A program made the position numbers and the translations under genes. Under the pieces are notes generated by a model. The model was not told where the DNA came from and ran no database searches. It worked only from the letters and a program-made list of their open reading frames with translations. Of a DNA stretch of 64,000 nucleotides, positions 56,626-64,000 are shown in pieces; positions within the stretch are counted from its first letter, which is position 1, and each line of letters opens with the position of its first letter. Source of the stretch: Chlorocebus sabaeus (taxonomy: Eukaryota; Chordata; Mammalia; Primates; Cercopithecidae); the NCBI RefSeq assembly GCF_047675955.1, contig NC_132912.1, forward strand, positions 77,524,382 to 77,588,381. The letters run 5' to 3'.

Positions 56626-57342
56626 GACTGTTTTTTTCTTTCAGCTCTTTCAGTATTATCCCTCGCCTTCTGACGTAAATGATTTCTAATAACAAATCAG
56701 CCATTAACCTTATTGAGGACTCTTTATTATACATTGAATCACTTTCTCTCTTGCTGCTCTCAAGATCCTCTCTTTGTCTTTGTCTTTTGACAGTTTATGA
56801 TGTGTCTTGGTGGGAATTTCTTTGAGTTTATCCTATTTGGAGTTTGTTGAAGTTCTTGGATGTGTAGATTTATGTCTTATATCAAATGTGGGAAGTTTTC
56901 AACCGTTATTTATTTAAACATTCTCTCTGTTTTTATCTGTCTTTCCTCTTTCCTGGAACTTATATTTTACATATATAGGGATGCCTGATAATGTACCACA
57001 GATCTCTTACGCTCTGTTCAATCTTCTTTATTCTTTCTGTTCCTCAAACTGGATAATATTAACTGATCTACCTTAAAGTTCATGGAATCTTCCTTCTTCC
57101 TGCCTGAATATGCTGATGAGTGTTTCTAATGAAATTTTCACTTCAGTTATCATATTTTCAACTTTCTATTTGTTTATTTTAAAAATAATTTGTATCTCTT
57201 TAGTGATATTCTCTATTTGATCAGGCATCATTATACTTTTAGTTTTTTAGACATGGTTTCCTTTCGCTCTTTGAACATATTTAAAATAGCTGGTTTAAGT
57301 TCCTTAGCTAGGAAACCCAGCATTTGGGTTTTCTCAGATAAT

Positions 57343-57453
57343 AATTTTTACTGATTTTTTTTTTTTCTGTATATGGACCATACTTCTTGTTCCACAATTT
57401 TTACTGATTTCTTTTTTTTTTTTTTTCCTGTTTGTGAGCCATACCTTCTTGTT
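57343..57453 (-). repeat. 53-bp tandem duplication in L1M
   Basis: 'aatttttactgatt' starts at 57343 and 57396. Both copies then run through a T tract to 'accat.cttcttgttcc', clearly diverged. Confidence 0.75.
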
Positions 57454-59253
57454 CCTTTGAATGCCTCATCATTGTTTTTCTTTGTTGAAAGCTGGATATT
57501 TTGAATAATATAATGTGGCAACTCTGGAAATCAGATTCTACCTCCTTCTCAAGGCTTACTTTTGGTGCTGCTTGTTGAAGTTGTAGTAGTTTTGTTTAGT
57601 GACTTTACTGAACCAAGTCTATAAAGTCTGTGTTTTCTGTTATGTGTGGCCAATGCTGTCTCTGTTAGCTTGGTGGTCAGCTAATGAGAGAACAGTTGCC
57701 TTAGATGCATGAAATTCAAAAATCTTCCAGACTTTGTGGAAGGGCCATGTGTATGTTTTGGGGCATGCCTTCCAACACTCAGCCAGGCAATTGGTAAGTC
57801 TGCATTTGCCTTCACTTCCTGCTTGCACAGAGCCATGACGTCAGTCAGAGAAAAGGTCTTAGGGCTTTCTCTGGTCTTTACTAAGTATGTACATTGCCCT
57901 GAGTATGCATGTGGCCTTCTAGATTTCCAGGTGTAATCACAGACCATACATATAAATCTCATTCCCCTGTCTGTCTTCTCAAGATTTTGGTTAGTGAGTG
58001 GTTTGCTACAAATGTCATCCATTGTCTCAGGTAGCAGCAACTAAAATATTTGCCTGGAAACATTTTTGACAAATGGCCTCTGGGTGGTGGATTTTGTATT
58101 TAGCTACCAAATTAGGCAAAATAAAGATAAGCCTTTTGAGTGGGTCTTTTGGGAAGCCATCAGACAGATCAAATAAAGAGAATTCTTTTCAAGTGAGGTC
58201 TGTCTATTCTTTATATTATCAAGAATATGGTCTATTATTCTTAAAGATATTGCTTAACTGGGGAATGAGGGATGGGTCTAGGGAAAGATAAAATGCCACA
58301 AAGCTCACTGTTACTACCAATATTCATTGGTTTTTCTCGAAAAACAAAAAATTTCCTTGTGCCTCTTCCCAGTCCATTAATCTCTCTCATCCAACCAGAT
58401 GCAATAATTGATGTGATTTATATCACCATAGGCTAATTTTACCTATTCTAAAACTTCATGTAAGTGGAATTATAAGTTATGCACATTTAAACAAATTAAC
58501 TTTTTCATTTTGAGACAATTTTAGATGGATTCACAGGCAACTGTAAGAAATAATACAGAGATCCTGTGTAAACTTTATCCAGTTTTTCCCAATGATACTG
58601 TCTTGCAAAACCATAGTATAATATCACAACAAGGATACTGACATTAATACAGTCAAGATACAGAACATTTCTATCACCACAGGAATCCTTCATGTTGTTA
58701 TTTTATAGACACACCCACTTCCCTCCTACTCCCTCCGTATCCTTAACCCCTGGCAATTACTATTTTTCTCTATTTCTATAATATTGTCACTTCAAGAATG
58801 TTACATGAATGAAATAATATAGCATGTAACATTTTGGTTTGGCTTCTTTTTCACTGAATATAATTCTCTGGATATTCAAAATATTGTGTGCATCCATAGT
58901 TGATTTCTTCAAATTGCTGAGAATTATTCCATGATATGAATATACTGTAGTTTGTTTAACCATTTACTTGTTAAAGACAGCTGAGTTGTTTCCAGTTTTG
59001 GGTATTATGGATAAATCTGCTATAAACATTCATGTACAGGTTTTTGTGTGAAAATAAATTTTCGTTTATCTTGGGGATGCACAAGATTGCAATTCCCAGT
59101 GAGACCATCTGTGTCTGGATATTTCTTTTTTGGGAGTTTTAAAATTATGAATTAAACTTTCTTAATAGTTATATGGCTATTCATATCATCTATTTCATAC
59201 GGAGTGACCTGTAGTGTTTTTAATTTTTTTTTTTTTTAAAAAAAGGTCCATTT

Positions 59254-59548
59254 TGGCCAAGTGTGGTGGCTCATGCCTGTAATCCCAGCACTTTGGGAGG
59301 CTAAGGTTGGTGGATTGCTTGAGCCCACGAGTTTGAGACAAGCCTGAGCAATATGGAGAGACCCTGTCTCTACAAAAAATACAAAAATTAGCCAGGTATG
59401 GTTATTCACGGTTGTAGTCTCAGCTACTTGGGAGGCTGAGGAAGGAGGATCACTTGAGCCTGGGAGTTCAGGGCTGCAGCGAATCATGTTTGCACTATTG
59501 CACTCCAGCCTGGGTGGCAAAATGAGACCTCAACAACAAAAAAAAATC
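59254..59548 (+). mobile_element. AluJ-like
   Basis: Full-length plus-strand Alu inside the L1M region, with a short (CAA)/A tail. Confidence 0.9.
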
Positions 59549-60397
59549 AATTTTTTTGTCTAAGTTGTCAAATATATGTGTATAGTGTAATTCTTAATAT
59601 TCTCTTATTACTCCTTTGATTTCTGCATAGTCTTTAGTGATATACTTAGTTTAATTCCTAAGTTAACAATTTCTGTCTTCTTTAAGTCTTTCTTAATCTT
59701 GCTAGAGATTTTATACGTTTTTTCAAATAACTGGTTATTTTAAAAATCAATTTTCTCTTGTTTTTCTGCTTTCCATTTCATTAACTTCTTCCTTTATCTT
59801 TATTATTTTCTTTTTTTAAAAAAATTAAAAATTTTTTTCCATCCATGGGACTCTGCTTGATAAATCTTCATTATTTTCTTTTTTCTGTTTGCTTTGGGTT
59901 TATTTTGCTCTACTTACTCTAAGTTTTTGAGTTGGGAGCTTTGATTGTTGATTTGTAACGTTTCTTCTTAAATGTATGCATTTAGTGCATACATTAAATA
60001 AATTTCTCTCTTTGCACTGCTTTAGCACAAATTTTCATATGCTGTATTCTCATTTTCATTCATCTCAATGTACTTAAAAAATTCCCTGAACTTCCTCTTT
60101 GATCCTCTTTCACCTCATGTTTTTTTAAAAAGTGTGTTGTTTGGTTATTAGGTGTTTGCAAGTTTTCCTTTTATCATTCTGTTTCCGATTTCTAGTTTGA
60201 TTCCATCATTATCAGAGAGCACACTATATGATTTCAATTCTTTAAATGTTTGAAGGTTTGTTTTATGACCCAGGATAAGGGCTATCTTATGGCATATGTT
60301 CTGTGGGCACTTGAAAAGTATTTGTATTCTGCTATAGTTGGGTAGAGTGCTCTATAATGTTGTTTAGATCTTGTTGGTTGATGTTGATTTTGCAACT

Positions 60398-60692
60398 TTC
60401 CTTTTTTATTTTAGAGACAGAGTCTCACTATGTCACCCAGGCTGGAGTGCAGTGGTGCAGTCTTGGCTCATTGCAACCTCCATCTCCCAGGTTCAAGCAA
60501 TTCTCATGCCTCAGCCACCTGAGTAGCTGGGATTACAGGCATGCGGCACCATAGCTAGCTAATTTTTATACTTTTAGTAGACACAGGGTTTCACCATGTT
60601 GGTCAGGCTGGTCTTCAACTCCTGGCATCAAGAGATCTGCCCGCTTCTGCCTCCCAAAGTGCTGTGATTATAGGTGTTAGCCACCGCACCTA
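60398..60692 (-). mobile_element. Alu (S-like)
   Basis: Reverse Alu; 'tgatgttgatttt' occurs on both sides with some extra bases at the left. Confidence 0.9.
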
Positions 60693-61238
60693 TGATGTTG
60701 ATTTTTTATATATTCTTGCTCAATTTTTGTCTAGTTGTCCTATCAAATTTTGGGAGCGGTGTGTTGTAGCTTCTACTTATAATCATGGATTTGTCTGTTA
60801 CTTCAGTTCTATCAGTTTTTGCTTCTTTGGAGTTTGTTGTTTGATGCATTTACATTTAGGATTGCTATGTCTTTTTTGTGGATTAATATTTTTTATCATT
60901 ATATAACGTCCCCTTCTGTCTACGGTAAATTTTTTTTCTTTTTGCTCTGAAGTCTACTTTATCTGAAATTAATATAGTCACTCTTATTTTCCTTAAATTA
61001 ATGTTTGCATGGTATATATTTTTCCATCCTTTTAATTTCAATCTTTCTATATTGTTACGTTTGAAGTGAGTTTCTTATAGACAGCATAGGATTAGGTCAT
61101 GTTTTAAAACTCATTCTGCCAATATCTGTCTTTTAATTGGTATATTTAGGCCATTTACATTTAATGTAATTATTGATGTGTTAGGACTTCAGTTTGTCAT
61201 TCTATTTTTTGTTTTCCTATTTGTTCTCTCTGTTTTTC

Positions 61239-61534
61239 TTTGTTTTCTTTTCTTTTTTTTTTTTTTGAGATAGAGCCTTGCTGTGTTGCCCAGGCTGGAG
61301 TGCAGTGGTGCGATCTTGGCTCACTGCAACCTCCACCTCCCAGGTTCAAGCGATTCTCCTGCCTCAGTCTCCCAAGCCTTTGGGATTACAGGCATGCACC
61401 ACTATGCCTGGCTAATTTTTGTGTTTTTAGTAGAGACGGAGTTTTGTCATGTTGGCCAGGCTGGTCTCAACAAGTAGTCTGCTTGCCTCAGCCTCCCAAA
61501 GTGCTGGGATTATAGGCATGAGTCCCTGTGCCCA
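61239..61534 (-). mobile_element. Alu (S-like) with exact 17-bp target duplication
   Basis: TGTTCTCTCTGTTTTTC at 61222-61238 and 61535-61551. Confidence 0.95.
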
Positions 61535-61752
61535 TGTTCTCTCTGTTTTTCATTTCCTTTTTCCTGCCTTCACATGGGTTATGTGAGTATCCTTAAGATT
61601 TCCATTTTGACTGAGCTAAAGTCTTTTTTTAAATTTAAGTTTATTTCTTTGTATAGCTTTTACAGTGGTTGCTATAAGAATTACATTTTACATACATAAA
61701 TTATCATAGTTTACTGTTATTCATTTTGAATAACATGAATAAGAATAATCTT

Positions 61753-62017
61753 GGCTGGGTGCACCTGTAATCTCAGCACTTTGGGAAGCCAAGGCAGGTA
61801 GATCACGAGGTCAGGAGATTGAGACCATCCTGGCTAACAGGGTGAAACCCCATCTCTACTGAAAATACGAAAAAATTAGCTGGGCGTGGTGGCAGGCGCC
61901 TATAGTCCCAGCTACTCGGGATGCTGAGAATGGCGTGAACCAGGGAGGCAGAGCTTGCAGTGAGGGGAGATTGCACCATTGCACTCCAGCCTGGTCGACA
62001 GAGCAAGACTCCATCTC

Positions 62018-62046
<29 letters not shown>
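61753..62046 (+). mobile_element. Alu (Y/S-like)
   Basis: Plus-strand Alu with a small 5' deletion and a 28-base A tail. Confidence 0.92.
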
Positions 62047-62048
<2 letters not shown>

Positions 62049-62059
62049 ATAACTTCACC

Positions 62060-62361
62060 TAGCCGGGCGCGGTGGCTCACGCCTGTAATCCCAGAACTCT
62101 GGGAGGCCGAGGCAGGTGGATCATGATGTCAGGAGTTCAAGACCAGCCAGGCCAAGATGGTGAAACCTCATCCCTACTAAAAATACAAAAAATTAGCCAG
62201 GCGTGGTGGCAGGCACCTGTAATCCCAGCTACTCGGGAGGCTGAGGCAGAGAATTGCTTGAAACCAGGAGGCAGAGATTGCAGTGAACTGAGATTGTGCC
62301 ACTGCACTCCAGCTTGGGAGACAGAGCAAGACTCCATCTCAAAAAAAAAAAAAAAAAAAAA
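62060..62361 (+). mobile_element. Alu (S-like)
   Basis: Plus-strand Alu; flanks 'ataacttcacct' and 'ataaccttacct'. Confidence 0.93.
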
Positions 62362-62414
62362 CAGAGATAACCTTACCTTTCTTTATGTCTTTCTACCCTC
62401 TTCCATTTATAACA

Positions 62415-62422
<8 letters not shown>

Positions 62423-62446
<24 letters not shown>

Positions 62447-62725
62447 ACGGAGTCTTGCTCTGTCGCCCAGGCTGGAGTGCAGTGGCTGGATCTCGGCTCA
62501 CTGCAAGCTCCGCCTCCCAGGTTTACGCCATTCTCCTGCCTCAGCCTCCCGAGTAGCTGGGACTACAGGCGCCCGCCACCTCGCCCAGCTAGTTTTTTGT
62601 ATTTTTTAGTAGAGACGGGGTTTCACCGTGTTAGCCAGGATGGTCTCGATCTCCTGACCTCATGATCCACCCGTCTCGGCCTCCCAAAGTGCTGGGATTA
62701 CAGGCTTGAGCCACCGTGCCCGGCC
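62423..62725 (-). mobile_element. AluY of Old World monkey type
   Basis: TATAACATAATTTTT at 62408-62422 and 62726-62740. It lies tail-to-tail with the preceding plus-strand Alu. Confidence 0.95.
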
Positions 62726-63330
62726 TATAACATAATTTTTAAGAATTTCATCTACATATATTTAAAATCACATCTGATAACATTATAAATATTGCTTCAG
62801 CCATCAAACAAGTTTAGAAAACTCAAGAGAAGGAAAGTCTCTAGTATTTAGCCGTATTTTTGCTTATTGTGTTTTTTCTTGCTATATGATGTCCCAAGAT
62901 TCTTTCTTTTATTGTTTCCTTTCTAATTAGAGAACTTCCTTTAGTCATTTATTTTAGGGTAGGTCAGCTGATAACAAATTCTCTTAGTATTCTTTCATGT
63001 GAGAATGTGTTAATTTCCTTTTCATTCCTAAAAGATACTTTCACTGGGTTGACAGGATTTTCTCTTTCAGCACCTGAAAAATATTGTGTCATTTCTTTTG
63101 GGTTCACATGGTCTCTGATGAGAAATCTACTGTCATTAAAATCGTTTTCCTCTGTAGGTAAGGTATTGTTTTCCCCTGGCTGCTTTGAAAATTTTTTCTT
63201 TATCTTTGTTATTTCTTGGAAGTTTAATTATTATGTTTCTTGGAGTAAATTTATTTGGGTTTAGCCTGTTTGAGGTTAGCTCAGCTTCTTGAATATGTAG
63301 GTTTATGTATTTTGCATATAGTGCCTACAT

Positions 63331-63623
63331 TTTTTTTTTTTTTTTTGAGATACAGTCGGTCACTGAGGCTGGAGTGCAGTGTCGCAATCTCGGCTCACTG
63401 CAGTCTCTGTCTCCCAGGTTCAAGCCATTCTCTTGCCTCAGTCTACTGAGTAGCTGGGACTACAGGTGCGTATCACCATGCCTGGCTAATTTTTTGTATT
63501 TTCAGTAGACATGGGGTTTTGCCATGTTGGCCAGGCTGGTCTTGAACTCCTGACCTCAAGTGATCTGCCTTCCTCGGCCTCCCAAAGTGCTGGGATTACA
63601 GCCGTGAGCCACTGAACCCTGCC
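63331..63623 (-). mobile_element. Alu (S-like)
   Basis: Reverse Alu with a 16-base T tract and a small deletion near its tail ('gatacagtcggtcactgagg'). Confidence 0.92.
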
Positions 63624-63835
63624 TCAGCCATTGTTTCTTAAGGTAATTTTCAAGCATCACTCTTTTTCTCCTCTCCTTTTGGTACACAGATTACGTGAAC
63701 GTTAGAACTTTTTAAGGCCCGCAGGTGCCTCAGGTGCTTTTTATCTTTTTCTATTTCCTCCCTCCCTGATGTTCAGATTTGGTGTTTTCTATTGCATTAT
63801 TTCCTCAAGTTTACCAATTCTTTCTTCTGCTTGTT

Positions 63836-64000
63836 TTGTTTTTTGAGACAGAGTTTCACTCTTGTTGCCTAGGCTGAAGTGCAATGGCGTGGTCTCAGTT
63901 CGCTGCAACCTCTGCCTCCTGGATTCAAGCGATTCTCTTGCCTCAGCCTCCCAAGTAGCTGGGATTACAGGCACCTGCCACCACACCTGGCTAATTTTGT
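63836..64000 (-). mobile_element. Alu (S-like), cut by the window end
   Basis: Reverse Alu right arm and start of the linker; continues beyond 64000. Confidence 0.92.

Larger units (their letters stand above)
50985..58380 (-). mobile_element. Long L1M body, antisense (ORF2 to ORF1/5' region)
   Basis: Antisense LINE from about the ORF2 C-terminal half through reverse transcriptase to the 5' region. Translated on the minus strand, 52806-53204 gives FYEATITLILKPGKD, the L1 RT motif context, and EFYQTFKAELVAILL. Further on, 'gacccattagttatttagg' and 'gggaatgtcttaacttctcc' continue the L1M order. Seven Alus interrupt it. No complete ORF remains. The left limit and the 5' end near 57.6-58.4 kb are estimates. 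Confidence 0.82.
58480..63830 (-). mobile_element. Second L1M, antisense, internally deleted
   Basis: 58480-59130 carries antisense L1M 3' UTR/ORF2-end text ('cccctggcaattactat', 'cattcatgtacaggtttttg'). From 59550 it jumps to the ORF2 linker ('gttgtcaaatatatgtg') and continues through 'ctgccaatatctgtcttttaattgg' towards the ORF1 region near 63.0-63.8 kb. Much of the RT part of ORF2 is missing, so this may be two fragments. Several Alus interrupt it. Confidence 0.7.

Noticed and set aside
57681..58040. 119-codon minus-strand frame
   Set aside because: Lies at the presumed 5' end of an L1M, with no recognised domain and a competing open frame on the other strand.
62072..62665. 197-codon plus-strand open frame
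   Set aside because: It spans two inverted Alus and their A/T tails. The protein is the standard translation of Alu sequence.

Overview
This window is primate nuclear DNA, most likely from an Old World monkey (Cercopithecidae). About half of it is Alu sequence, with dozens of full or partial copies. The rest is primate L1, older L1M, L2, MIR, MaLR and ERVL LTRs and DNA-transposon fossils. The five youngest Alus (near 28754, 40859, 47279, 52168 and 62423) carry the 'GATC(C/T)GGCCACTGC' right-arm variant and most have 'CTCAAGCC' at the left end. I know these as typical of cercopithecoid AluY rather than human AluY. The assignment is from memory and the species cannot be fixed from the sequence alone.

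The only convincing protein-coding sequence is at 18928-19728 on the minus strand. It is a full-length processed retrocopy of COA3 (CCDC56/MITRAC12, a cytochrome c oxidase assembly factor). The 106-codon frame is unbroken, a 3' UTR with AATAAA and a poly(A) tail is present, and perfect 15-bp target-site duplications flank it. The left duplication also supplies an in-frame upstream ATG. No exon of any spliced gene was recognised, so the window is intergenic or intronic.

Layout. 1-9.9 kb: a 28-bp tandem array with AP-1-like motifs, dense Alus, a Tigger-type transposon split by an Alu monomer, L2, MER5A, and an L1M 3' end containing an Alu that itself carries an inverted copy of nearby unique DNA. 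9.9-18.9 kb: unique DNA with a 55-bp duplication and fold-back, MIR, L1M and an L1P 3' end. 18.9-22.3 kb: the COA3 retrocopy beside an L1M fragment that holds a trimeric Alu and several microsatellites. 22.3-28.7 kb: mostly unique. 28.7-30.0 kb: an Alu/L1M cluster. 30.0-35.3 kb: the longest repeat-poor block. 35.3-49.5 kb: Alus alternating with unique DNA, an MLT1A-like LTR, an MLT2-like LTR and a 57-bp degenerate tandem repeat. 49.5-64 kb: almost solid LINE, a 5'-truncated L1PA on the plus strand followed by two long minus-strand L1M bodies studded with Alus.

There is no operon or pathway here. The interest lies in the intact retrogene and in several small rearrangements: templated inverted and direct duplications, a perfect internal Alu duplication, palindromic repeats in place of an Alu tail, and a set of perfect hairpins in unique DNA. 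Coordinates of old repeats are approximate to about 10-20 bases because no alignment could be run.
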